A stretch of DNA of 64,000 bases from Erodium maritimum (lineage: Eukaryota > Streptophyta > Magnoliopsida > Geraniales > Geraniaceae): the NCBI GenBank assembly GCA_963921825.1, contig OY997588.1, positions 7,640,001 through 7,704,000 on the forward strand, given 5' to 3'. A program made the translations under genes and the position numbers. Positions 21,550 through 33,339 of this stretch are shown piece by piece. The notes under the pieces were generated by a model. It made no database searches, had not been told where the DNA came from, and worked only from the letters and a program-made list of their open reading frames with translations. The number at the start of each line of letters is the position of its first letter. Within the stretch, counting starts at the first letter, position 1.

Positions 21550-22399
21550 TTGAATTATGCTTGATACTTACAGAAGTCAACCTAAAACGAATTATGTTCC
21601 ATGAAGTACATGTTGACCCACAACGAGATCTTACATTAGATGAAGTTTAGTGCATTAGCTGAACAAAAATAATGTTGCGTCATGATATGGAGACGTGTCA
21701 GGTCAAGGTGGCATGGGTCGGTGTACGACATGGCTCTCCCCCAACTATCCTACACTCGACTCGGAGCCTCATTCGGTATGGCCAAGATGCTTAGTAGACC
21801 TCCTATAGTTACGCGATATCATTTCCTCTTCCTTCTAAAGGGCCGAGATGGAAATCAGATCCACTCCAATCTCGGCATTCCTTTTTTCCCATGGAACGCC
21901 AATTCAATAGGTATCACATTCGTCTTTAAAACCGCCCAACGTAAGTCCTGCCTGTCCCAATGAACTTGATCGGAGGGTAAGCAAACATGGCCGGTACCCA
22001 TGCTCATTGTTGTCCCCTCAACGTGCCGTCCAAACATAGTAATCGAGACCTCCGATTGATAGAAGAGTATTATTATCATTTTTTTAAAACTCCATAAATT
22101 GTGTGGATGTTTTCCGTTCGTTTAAACCTAGTATGATACAAATTGAAAATAATGAAATGAGAAGGGACAATACAAATAAAATTAGATAAAACAGTATAAT
22201 CCAATAACTTTTTTTTAACTAATCATATAAAGTTAAAACGATAGCAGAAATAACAGTAAAAAAGAAGCTTAATGGCTTCTAATTGGATAGGTGATTAGGT
22301 GGGCCTATACATAAATATATTAGCCAAACGCTCCCTTAAACCAGTAGAGCCTGAGAGCGGAGATAAAGAAGAAAGAAACCCTGAAAGTGAAGGAGAGAG
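21550..22399. other. Spacer and probable promoter of the 63-aa gene
   Basis: A short GC-rich stretch (21.68-22.06 kb) is open on the minus strand (LRWAVLKTNVIPIELAFHGK) but without an assignable domain, perhaps another LINE crumb. From 22,080 the DNA is AT-rich, then a purine-rich leader (GAGAGCGGAGATAAAGAAGAA) precedes the ATG at 22,400. Confidence 0.4.
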
Positions 22400-22691
22400 A
22401 TGAAATCGTCGGAGAAATCACAGAAAAGCGGCAATGGACAAAGCCAGGCGAGGAGAGAGAATCAGAAGCCCAAGTTCATGCCTGCTCTAGACGACACCAA
22501 ACCTGCCCTCCAAGACCCTGTAACACCCTCCTCCTCCTCACACTATTTCTATCGATGTATGTATAGATTTGGATCTTCTAATTATGTCTCTTTTTTTCTT
22601 TTTCTTTTTGCGTCGGCAGATTCTGAGATCGGACCCAATCGAAACTGAGGAAGCTGTGCTCCGATTGCCCTCTCTTCCCGTCAAGTATTGA
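22400..22691 (+). CDS. Small two-exon protein, 63 aa, plant-conserved type
   Basis: Exon 1 is 22400-22519 (MKSSEKSQKSGNGQ..., 40 codons) and ends at CAAGACCCT|gtaaca. Exon 2 is 22620-22691, after a T-rich tract and gcggcag, and reads ILRSDPIETEEAVLRLPSLP then VKY and a stop. The splice keeps phase 0 and gives a compact polar protein: a basic, Ser/Lys/Gln-rich N-terminus, KFMPALDDTKPALQDP in the middle and an acidic-amphipathic C-terminus. No signal peptide or membrane segment. I recall similar short uncharacterised proteins with an ILRSDPIETEEAVLRLPP-like end in other plants, but no function, so none is proposed. Without splicing, the frame runs on into unlike sequence. It sits between transposon relics. 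Confidence 0.65.
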
Positions 22692-23219
22692 CTAAGAAAT
22701 CCATGGCTGCTTTACTTTCTGGTTTTGTTGCAATGATGTTTGGTTCAAATACTCTGAGTACATTTTGTTTGGTTACCTGGAAAATTTGATAGAAATAGTT
22801 TCACCGAGGTGTATTTCTTTAGAATCGTTAATGCTTGTGAGTTCTGCTGTTCATTGAATTGGTAATGCTCGTTTTCATTGTGATGAAAATCTGCAGAATC
22901 AATCTCATAGATTGTGTATTCAACTCCTAATTCATGTCAAGGACACCAAACTTGAATCTTAATACAGTTGCGAGCTTAATATCATGAGCATTGAACACAA
23001 AGCAATTACATAAGCATTTGAGAAACCAGACATTGAACAATAAATAGTACTCGTTTAAAGCATATCCCCTGCAAATAGTCCACTAGGGGATTTTAAAAGG
23101 TATTTCATACGAGAGGTGTAAAAATGGGCTGATGATGGCCAAGCAATGAGAGTACATGTTTGAATCAGGTTAGGTTATGTTTTTTTTAATGGAGGAGGGG
23201 GGATTTTATTGAAATGCTC
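22692..23219. other. 3' flank of the small gene
   Basis: AT-rich, T-run-containing DNA consistent with a 3' UTR and intergenic spacer. A poly-T/purine stretch near 23,180-23,210 marks the probable 3' (poly-A) edge of the minus-strand LINE relic that follows. Confidence 0.4.
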
Positions 23220-25730
23220 TCAAACTACAAGATAACGTTTTCCGTAATATAAAGTTGACCCATGATGGAACAGGTACAAAACGGGTCTTTTTGGCAAGTT
23301 AATGAGATGTTCAGTTCGTTGTCTTAGCAACATACTTGAATTTGACATATTCGAGAATAAGTTGGAGGGCCCGACATTCGCCCAAAATCCGGCCCATTGG
23401 GAGTGGAGCTGGACGGTCCGATTAACGAGGCCCACTACGTATTGGGTATCACTCCGAATGGTGACAGTGGAGACATTCTATTGCACAACCCATGAAACGC
23501 CTTTTAGATCGTAGTTTCCTTCACAAATTCGATCGAAAATACCTCCGGGAGGAAGCCATTTCAACCATTAGTCAGCATACCATGATCATCCATCCATATC
23601 ATACTCCATACATTTTGGATCGTATCCCATAACATCACGCCTATCAAGTTGATCGTCAATCACCCCGACAGTGGTAGTGATCACCGGATCTCCTTGTGTC
23701 GAGTCATTCAGGGTGCCAGGGGGAGACATAGTGTGTGTCGAGTCATCTAAGATGTCAGGGGGGAGACGTAGTATGTGCCTCACGCCAGCTCTGAACATAG
23801 CTCCTAACTGTAGCATCAAGCGTCCAGGAGGACGTCTAAGTTCGCCCCCAAACCATTTCATTCATCATTTTCCATATCTCCTACACTATCATCGTCAATC
23901 AAGACTTACGAGCCATTTCCGGGTGCAGCACGACTTGAGTCCACCAACCCAAAAAACAGTGCTCTCAGAGAATCATGAATACTATTTGGGCGCATGCCCA
24001 CACTTCTGAGAAAAGGTATAATGCAAGTGGCAAGAGTAGATGGGAGACCGATTTCGAGTCATAATCGCAGATAAGACACATTTCTGGATAGTCACAAATT
24101 TTGTTCGGAGGTGACCTCCACCTACAAAGTAACCGGAAGTGCTCGCCATTGAAAGACCGTTATACGAGGCTGGATATCAAGGTTCTTAAGTGTCATCAAA
24201 ACTTGGCCCATGCATAAGCACCCACCGACCATTAATCCAAGTCAAATACCTATATCTCTCTCCTTACAAGAGTAGACCCAATGCGTGCTATAGGTTTGGT
24301 ACCACATGTCAGTTATGCCCAAAAATCATGGAAAATACTTATAGGATCTCTTGGACTACCTCGGACTAGAACACTGTCCCTAGTATAGCGTCTCTCATCC
24401 TCTCCATCTTCCACCACTAGTTATCGGACCCTCATAGTGCTTGATTGATCTGATGTAGCAACAATACAATAGTCCTCCCCTATCACCATAGACATACTCT
24501 AATTCCCAATAATCCTATGCAACCCCTGCTAGATGAGTGTCTGAGTTGTCGGATGATGAACACTATAGACCAACACAAATGCCTTGGTAAACTGCACCCT
24601 TGACCCAAGCCCGAAGTCGACACGAATGACTACCTCAAACATGCCTAAGAGGGGACAAAAATTGGTTTCACACAATCCGTGAAAGAGACGACCTCCATTG
24701 TGTACCACCTAAGGCTTCCACCTTACAGACAAATTGGTGCATTGCTCGTCAACGCTTTGAAGCTTGCAACCTTCAACTCCTAGGACATAAACGATCCCGA
24801 ACCATGAATGAGAAACACCCGATTACCCATATCCCGAACAACTATCTCATTGAATCCATAATCTAATAGCCCCGCTCTGACTGAAACCAAGTCCGAGTCA
24901 CCAAGAGAGAGCACCATACAACCCCGTTTTCCCCAAAGTCGATAATATATTATTAATGCCCTAGAACATAGTCTTAAAGTTTATGCACAAGACTCATCCC
25001 CGATTCTGATCACTTCTTTGATTCCCCGACACTTGACCATACGGTCAAACTCGAGCCACCATCAGATTAGAACTAATAACCTTAGTACTTTAAAGCTGGC
25101 TGACCAGACGATCTACATCCATATACAATTCAACGAAAAGAAAAGCAAAGAATTTTCTAGATCGATTTGACCTCTGGATGATCTCAACTTTCAATACCTT
25201 CGAGGCTTAGCCAAAGAACTCCATCACCCACTCCTCCGATGATTGGTATAGTAGTTTACGAACAAGTAGTTTGATACTAAGCCACACCTTCTCCAAAATT
25301 GGACATGAACCAATTATGAATCCACAATGGCCACCTGAGGAAGAACCAACTTCAACCCCTGATGGACAACCGTAGAGTTATGGATCCTCGATCGATCGCT
25401 CACGATCAACGATTTTAATCTCGGTTTAGCTAAAGCCACCATGAGAGGATTTTTGAATGGATGACATGTCCAGTGGACACCCGCCCCTGCATCGAGCATA
25501 CGAGAGATGATCGCCGCCAACCCTGAGACACCCGTCGAGATGAAGATTGCCGGAACGACCCTGTCTTCACAAGTACCTCTAGGGTACGAATGGAAGAACC
25601 TCGTTTGTATCCCTCACCTCCTAGATCGGACGACTTCGACACTCGTCTGGATTACACGGACAATACCGAGGAAGTTGGTCCCGATGGGGCAGTAGTGAGG
25701 CACGGTGAGCTGCCTCACGGTTCTCCATGA
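23220..25730 (-). pseudogene. Degenerate LINE relic (zf-RVT-like and RNase H-like pieces)
   Basis: Minus-strand reading gives fragments in the order expected for the end of a plant LINE. Near 24.1-24.2 kb, LDIQPRITVFQWRALPVTL resembles the zf-RVT region after reverse transcriptase (LWxLxxPPKxxxFLWR...). Near 23.45 kb, VSTVTIRSDTQYVVGLVNRT resembles the RNase H strand (xVxIxSDSQxVV), continuing to 23,220. Open pieces at 25.3-25.6 kb may come from ORF1 or the endonuclease. Stops and frameshifts are frequent and no reverse transcriptase core is visible. The element call is moderately sure, the internal map is not. Confidence 0.5.
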
Positions 25731-26354
25731 GTCACCTAGGGCACTTCGGGGTGTCTATGAGGAGACACACCCCGACCTCTACGTAACATATACCTTTTGT
25801 TCCCTAGCCTCCTCCTTTCCCTAACATACTTCTTGAACAACTACTACGACATAGTAAGATCGTTCAAATCGAGGCAGGGAAAGTCTCATGAATCCTCGAT
25901 GCTAAGCACAATTCGAATAAGGAACCACCCCTTAGCCTCTCCCTAAGTTTCACCGGGTATTTAATCATAAGATTAATATTTCAGCCGTCACTAAAATTGT
26001 ATCTCATCAATAAAAGTTTCATCTGTATGCTAAAAAAAACATCCGACTTTGTCATATTGGAATTCCAATAAGTCATTTTTGAAATGACATTTAAATAAGT
26101 ATATATTTTTATAAATAAAATTGTAGTAAAGTAATATGAATTTTCAATCGTACTTATTTGAAGTTTCAAATATTACTGGCCCACGTAATACTGACATGGC
26201 ACAAGAAGGTTTGATATCTGTATTCGGCGGAGGGTCCCACCATACTTCACCAAAGTTTGCTTCTTTGCTCTCAGCACCATCTAAACAGTTGGGTCGGCGC
26301 CATCTCTCTCCTTGCTCGCTCCTTCTCCGTCTCTCTCACCATTCCTCGGTTACC
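25731..26354. other. Spacer upstream of the EL1-like kinase
   Basis: GC-balanced to 25,950, then AT-rich. No gene. The downstream part (26.2-26.5 kb) is the likely promoter and 5' leader of the kinase gene. Confidence 0.5.
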
Positions 26355-26369
26355 AAACCCTAACCCTAG
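26355..26369 (+). promoter_or_regulatory. Telo-box near the kinase transcription start
   Basis: AAACCCTAACCCTAG is a double telo-box, a motif frequent just downstream of start sites of housekeeping and translation genes in plants. It lies about 205 bp upstream of the main ATG at 26,574. Confidence 0.5.
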
Positions 26370-26527
26370 CTCGCCTAACCCAAAATTGACCCCCAATTTC
26401 TATACTTTCCCACGCATCGGCCCCTATATCCGTCGATTTCCCAACTGATTCTCGCAGATTCAGAAAAAAAATCCAGCGATTCTCTTTTAGCCATGCCCAT
26501 AGCATCGGAGCTCAGCTGACTGATAGA

Positions 26528-26614
26528 ATGGTAAAATCGTTGGGTTTCTGTACCATTTGCATGGGTTTAAGAAATGCCGGAGCTTCGCAGAGGTGCACGC
26601 CGAGGGCGGGCTAA
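26528..26614 (+). CDS. Upstream ORF overlapping the kinase start (28 codons)
   Basis: In the presumed 5' leader an ATG at 26,528 opens [20 protein letters not shown]... and stops at 26,614, overlapping the main ATG (26,574) in another frame. A second, 8-codon uORF (MPIASELS) is at 26,493-26,519. If the leader is not spliced here, scanning ribosomes would meet both first, which could lower kinase translation. Peptide conservation is unknown, so this is a weak call. Confidence 0.35.
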   Translation: MVKSLGFCTICMGLRNAGASQRCTPRAG

Positions 26615-29600
26615 GGTTGCGAACCAGCGATCGGAGCCTCCGAAGGAGAAGCACGTGAATAGAAGCGCCGCTGTTGCTGGGGAAGCCGTGCAGGGAAGAG
26701 AGAGGCCGATAACGAGATTGTCCGCTAAGCAGCTGAAGCAGGAGGAGAATCAGGTGATTGTGATATCGGAGAGGGACAGCGAGTCCGATAAGCAAGAGGG
26801 TAGGAAGGTTGCGGTTGAAGAGAAGGTTCAGATGGTTGACGATAGTGGTGGCTTGAGTGCCAATAAGGCTGCTGCACAAGAGGAAGAAGGCAGTACCGCC
26901 CCCTTTCCCGAGAAGGTATGAATTGGGAACCCTTGTTTTTGGGTGATTGTTGTTTTTGCAGTAAATGTAAAATGTGGTTATCGTTTGTTTAGATATGGAA
27001 GTGGAATGGTGTGAATTTTATCTTATATTATGGAGCTCAGTATGTATTTTGTCCATATTGTTAACTTATTTATGGGTGAAAGTTTTGAACTTTGTAAGAA
27101 TGTAGAGGTTTACTCCATGTGAACTTTGTCCAAACTTTTTCGAATTGTTTGCAACTTTTTTGAAGGGTTTCAGTTGTAATGTCTATACACTGATGTCAGA
27201 GTTGCTTCCTTCTTATTCTGACGGATACTATTTTTTGTTCCTTTAGGTTCAAGTAGGAGGATCACCTGTGTATAAGGTAGAAAGAAAGTTAGGTAAAGGT
27301 GGATTTGGTCAGGTGTTTGTCGGCCGTCGTGCTTCTGGTGGAAATGAGCGTGGAACAGGTGCCAGCGCTTTAGAGGTAAGTTCACTTCATTATCTTTCTA
27401 TTTGAGTAAGAATGTTTATATGAATTTTGTTCTCTTTGAGGCATTCATGATAAGTTGGTTAATGTTTTTTTTTTAAATTCCTTTTTTGTTTTTGGAGCAG
27501 GTAGCCCTGAAGTTTGAGCATAGAAACAGCAAAGGTTGTAACTATGGACCTCCATATGAATGGCAAGTGTACAAGTAAGCTCCGTTCTTTTATCTATTCA
27601 GGAAAAAAAATATGGATTATTATGATACTCTTATTCTTAAATCTAATGATGATTTGGTTACCAGCACACTTGGTGGTAGTCACGGGGTTCCTAAGGTACA
27701 CTACAAAGGAAGACAAGGCGATTATTATGTGATGGTATGAAATTTAATATTTTTTCTCTCTTATTTTAATCTGTAAATCTCTCATTGCACTCTGATTGCT
27801 TCAATTTCAACCTGTGCCTTTTTAGGTTATGGACATACTAGGACCCAGCTTATGGGATGTATGGAATTCTTCTGGACAAGCGTGAGTGTTCTATTTTTTC
27901 ATCCAAATATTCATTATTCATTACATATTGAAAGTCTTGAAACATAAAGTTCGTTTGTGTCTTTATTGGGTATTTTAATGGCCTATTGCTCTGAGATAAT
28001 TATGCTGCCATGAAGTCAAGTGCACATGCCCTTCCATGCTTCTTGAGTGTCTTGCTATCATGCTGCTGATTTTGTTATCCAGAGAATGGTTGGTCAATAC
28101 ATATTCTCACGTATATTCTTCATATTATATTTACAGGATGGCCTCAGATATGGTTTCTTGTATCGCTGTTGAATCTTTATCAATTCTAGAGAAGATGCAC
28201 TCAAGAGGGTTTGTGATAACTTATATTTGCTTTAGTTTATATTGATGTCCACTTCTTTTTCCTTTTAGTCCCAGGGGATTGGGGTGTGAATTATTTTTCT
28301 TCTGTTCCCTCAGTTTTATTTCTGCCTGTCTATTATTAGTATTAATTTGTTTTAACGAGCAGATTGTTAAATTATGATACTGTTTGATGTTAGTTATGTA
28401 CATGGAGATGTAAAGCCAGAGAACTTCTTACTTGGCCAGCCCAATACAGTGCAAGAGAAGAAGTTGTTTCTTGTTGACCTTGGATTAGGTGAGTAACTAT
28501 GTCATACTGGCTCTATATGTATTCATTTTTTTTACAATTGACCTGTTTCCTTCATTTTTAGGTATGATTTTTAGGAACAAACTAGGAATCGGTTTAACTT
28601 ACAGTAGTTTACCATGATTTCTTTTTTCCCTTTCGTACATCTTGTTCATAAATGTTTGACATTGCAGCAACAAAGTGGAGAGACAGTACTAGTGGCCAGC
28701 ATGTAGATTATGATCAACGCCCTGATATGTTTAGGTGGGTTAATGTTTGTTTCCATCTCCATGGTTGCACCCTACTCTTGTTTATTATTCTGAGTACTGT
28801 CTAAATTTTCCTTTTCCAGGGGTACTGTTCGTTATGCTAGTGTTCATGCTCATTTAGGACGAACTGCTAGTAGAAGAGACGATCTGGAATCACTTGCATA
28901 TACACTTGTCTTTCTGCACAGAGGCAGATTACCATGGCAAGGTTACCAGGTAAAAATGCACATATTCTCCAAGTTTATTTTGCTTTTGTTTGAACTAGTT
29001 TGGTGGTCTTACATTTAACTCTTTCTGTTTTAGGGTGATAATAAATCTTTTCTAGTGTGCAAAAAAAAGATGGCAACATCTCCCGAAATGCTTTGCTGCT
29101 TCTGCCCCCCTCCCCTTAAGCAATTTCTGGAGATTGTGGTTAACATGAAATTTGATGAAGAGCCTAACTACTCTAAGCTAATTTCTTTGTTTGAGGGATT
29201 GATTGGGCCAAATCCAGCTATAAGGCCAATAAACACTGATGGCGCTCAAAAGGTAATCCTGGAAATATTTCAGCATATTAATTTGACTATTTGGGTGTTC
29301 ATTATATTCCTAATTGTTATGTTTATAATAATCGTTAGATTATTTACCAAGTTGGCCAAAAGAGGGGAAGGTTGAATGCGGAGGAAGAGGATGATGGTCA
29401 ACCCAGAAAGAAGGTCCGTTTAGGGGTTCCTGCAACACAATGGATTTCCATTTACAATGCCAGGATACCTATGAAGCAAAGGTATGCTTGTCTTTTAACT
29501 TATAACCACATACCTTTACTCATCAGAAATGTTAGTTCTAACGCTGCCTGCAGAAATATCTTTTATGCATCTAAACTATATTTGAGGTCGATTGTGTACC

Positions 29601-31870
29601 CCTACCTGAAATCCAACCTGGTTATTACATTCTTGGTGAAGTCTCTAGGAATATCAAACCCTAAAATAAATTGCTGTTTAGTGGGTTTGATGGAAATATA
29701 CTAGGTGTTATAAGCTGGACTTTGTGGATTTAAAATGTTTAGGAATATTCCATTTTAAGCTGCTTGCTGCCCATCTGTTTGAAGACTGATAAATGAGCTT
29801 GTACTGCTCCTAACAGACCTTAAGATGCTACACTTTTGTTCTTGGTTCCCTAGAACTAGTTCATTTGTTTAATTGTCTCTTGGATAAATGGTTGGTGGAA
29901 CACTTATCATGGGTTTCTTTGCTGGTGATTGCTGGATGTTTTTAGAGTCTTTGGCAGCATCACTTGTACTGAAGGATGCGTGCAGAAATGTTTATCATGG
30001 TTTCCTCTCCTTATTGTTGCAAAATCAACCTTTTGTTTTGTCAGGTATCATTACAATGTATCTGATGTGAGGTTGGCACAACATGTGGAGAGAGGGATTG
30101 CAGATGGTTTGCTCATTAGTTGTGTTTCATCTTGTTCTAATCTTTGGGCACTCATTATGGATGCGGGAACTGGCTTTACAAGCCAAGTTTATGAGTTGTC
30201 TCCTTTCTTTTTACACAAGGTATGCTCTTCTTACACCCTATTGGCTATGTGTACGTAAATCAAATAACATGGTTGCACTATTCGGTTGTTTTGAATACGC
30301 AGGAGTGGATCATGGAACAATGGGAGAAAAACTATTATATCAGCTCGATTGCTGGTGCTAATAATGGAAGTTCCCTTGTGGTTATGTCCAAAGGTTGGTG
30401 GGGTTGCTTATTTGTTATTTCATTACTTTTTATAGTAATGATGGAAACGTTAGTTTTCTTTCAGAATGGGTCCAATTTATGACATTTAAAAAATCTAGTG
30501 TAGTGCGGTTAGTAGCAATTTACGAATATCACTGGAGGTTTCAGCTTTCAGCTCTATTTCTATATTGATTTCATGATTAAGTCTATCCTTGTCAGGTCAC
30601 CTATGAGTGACTGGTGTGAAGTTCATCTTTGTAAAATCAGTGTGCTAATAGGTTTGATTTGGTTATAATTTTAACTTTCGTTACTTGTCTTGGTTAATAT
30701 AAATACACTTACTGTGTCGGAAGTTTTTTACTTTTATTTTAGTGTAGTGACTGTACTTAAATGTCTAATAGATATCTGTGTACTCTGTCTAAGGTGCCAT
30801 TAGCACTCTTATCCACCAAACAGTAATAATGCACTAGCAATTGCTGCAGGTACCCAATACACTCAGCAGTCCTATAAAGTAAGTGATTCGTTCCCCTTCA
30901 AGTGGATAAACAAGAAGTGGCGAGAAGGATTCCACGTGACTTCAATGGCAACTGCTGGAAGTCGATGGGGTGTTGTCATGTCTCGCAATGCTGGCTTCAG
31001 TGATCAGGTTCGATCTTTGTCTCAAAAGTGTTGACATCTTTGTGCTCACTCTAAATTCCAGAATCAAATCTATTTATTTACTTTTGGAAATGCCATGTGA
31101 TCTGTAGCTTGTGAGTTTTACAATCAAGTTCAACTGAAGTATGAACCGGACTACTCTGGTGTATATTTTTAGTCAGGCTTTGCATTTTGTACTTCGGAAA
31201 GTAGTTTTATTTTATGTTGACTTCATCTCTCTCATTGGCACCTGCCTTCCATAGGTTGTGGAGCTTGATTTTCTGTACCCAAGTGAAGGCATCCATAGAC
31301 GCTGGGATGGTGGGTACCGGATAACTTCCACTGCTGCAACTTGGGACCAGGCTGCTCTTATATTAAGTATTCCCAAGCGCAAACTCGGTGATGAAACACA
31401 AGAAACATTGCGTACATCTCAGTTCCCAAGCACACATGTGAAGGTAAACAATTGATGACATCGTAATCTATCATCGAGTAATAACTAATAACCCTAAAGA
31501 CTTGTTGGCTGGATAAAAATTGTATATTTCTAGCTCACTATGGAGAAGATATATCCATTAGCGTCCTTCCCTAAAACTGACAATTTCCCTGCATAAGGTA
31601 GCTATAACAAATGGGACACTAGAGATTGAGTCCTTAATTCTTGCAAACAGTCAAATGGGACACTTATTATGGGTCGGATTTGGTAGGATGCTACTCTTAA
31701 GGGCAGTGTTATAATGTTGGCTAGTCGTCAATGAACTTATATTTATATTGACTGTATGCTATTCTGAGCTAATGGTTTCCGGAACATCCGGTTTTGGTTC
31801 ATCTTTGCAGGAAAAATGGGTAAAGAATCTCTATCTTTCCTGCTTATGTTATGGCAGAACTGTATCTTGA
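26574..31870 (+). CDS. EL1-like / MUT9-like casein kinase 1 (689 aa)
   Basis: Ser/Thr kinase of the plant CK1 branch known for phosphorylating histone H3 Thr3 and regulating light, clock and hormone signalling. Exons: 26574-26915, 27247-27375, 27501-27574, 27665-27734, 27826-27881, 28137-28208, 28394-28488, 28668-28734, 28820-28949, 29034-29252, 29339-29481, 30045-30219, 30303-30393, 30850-31007, 31255-31443, 31811-31870; the sum is 690 codons with the stop. Residues 1-114 are a basic/acidic disordered N-terminus ([12 protein letters not shown]). The Gly loop GKGGFGQV is at 130-137, catalytic Lys in VALKF at 161, HGDVKPEN with Asp253, DLG (not DFG) at 276-278, as I recall for this subfamily, then [15 protein letters not shown] nuclear-signal-like PRKKVR follows, then the conserved C-terminal half ([44 protein letters not shown]) ending in VS. 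All introns are GT-AG. Confidence 0.93.
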
Positions 31871-33339
31871 TGGGCCAAATCTAAAACAGAAAGAAAGACT
31901 TCCGGGTTTTGCTCGATGCTGTACCTGCTAATCTGCTGGTCATGCCGAGGTTATTGTAAAAGCTGGTTGTGGCAAGAAAACCTAGCTTTTAGTGTAGAGG
32001 AGAGTTGTGAGATGTATGATGATTACTTTTGTTCATGCTATGTTGTGGAATTTTATCATAGTTTTTATAGTACCGGCAATGATATGCTTATGTCTTATTC
32101 TGTTACTCAATGCCCACATTGTTGGGACTCCCTTTAGTTTTATACCCTCACTCAAATCTCTTGTATAAATTTGTGTAAGAGGGAACACTTATCTAAAAGG
32201 TTGGAATCCTAAATATTTAACTAGTAGTAATTGGATATAACTGGTTATTTATTGAGAGGGAAAAAGAAGAGAGAAATAAGAGGCTTAGCCTTGAGACACG
32301 AATTCTGAAATTTGTAGCTGTCCTGAGCATTTCTGTTTTCTCTTCAGGTTGTGGCTATGGCTCTATCGGTTCTGTGATCTTCTTCTCCTTTCCTAATTTT
32401 GGGAGGGTAATCTCGAAACTTAATCTTGTATTATGACCTGTTGTTCGATCCTAATAGTGCTTGACATTTGATGACGGTTTCTAACTGTGACATTTCAAAA
32501 ATTTGTAGAAGCTAGTGTAAAGGTAAGGGTTAACGTTATTTCATAGTCCTTACATTCACCTTATTTGTATGTTTTAATTACAATCGATCTTTTGTTACAA
32601 TAACTACTATTCTTTTTTTGTATTCACGAGTATATTTAAGAGGTTAAGATACTCAAGTAATCGTATTCGTAAAATCAAACAGATTTTGTTACCTTTACTC
32701 TATATTTTACAAATTTTTCACAAGCCACCGTTAAGAATTGTCAACAAAGCACAAGAACAATTAGGATTCGAAAATAGATCGTAATACAAAATTAAGTTTC
32801 AGGATTTCCCTAGAGAGGGTCGAACCAAAACACATTGCGACGATGTCGTTTGGCCTCCACCTAATAAACCGGGCCCACGCATTATTTCGACCGTGGCAGT
32901 GAAAAAAAAGTCCCCATTTTCACCCAAAGTCTTGGACACGTGTCATCATCGTCAACGAGGCGGCGGTAATAATCTGGACATCTGGTGGTCCACGGCGGCT
33001 TACACGCAAATCAAAGTTACTCAAACAACTTGGGGGTGACCCAGTAACACATCACAGCTCCCTCCATCACCGTTCACTTCAGATAGAGCCATCACTTGCC
33101 GACCAATCTCTGTCCACACATCTCACCACTTACCGATATCGACGATCGAAATTGGCCAATATGGTCACATCTGTTGTGAACCTACTGGGGGCTCACCCAC
33201 TCCCCAGTTCCGTCCTGGATAAAGCCTGAAACCACAGTCCATAATGCTCCACAGAGTTTGCGCCACGATCAATATCAACAGCAGAGTCGCAGTCGACATC
33301 GAGTCAGACACAAGACCCCGATACCGACCCTTGAAGAGG
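31871..33339. other. Kinase 3' flank and THFS promoter/leader
   Basis: The first part is AT-rich 3' UTR and spacer. From 32,800 it becomes GC-richer, with ACACGTGT (a palindromic G-box/ABRE-like site, 32,936-32,943) and a C-rich leader before the THFS ATG. No separate gene is seen. Confidence 0.5.
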
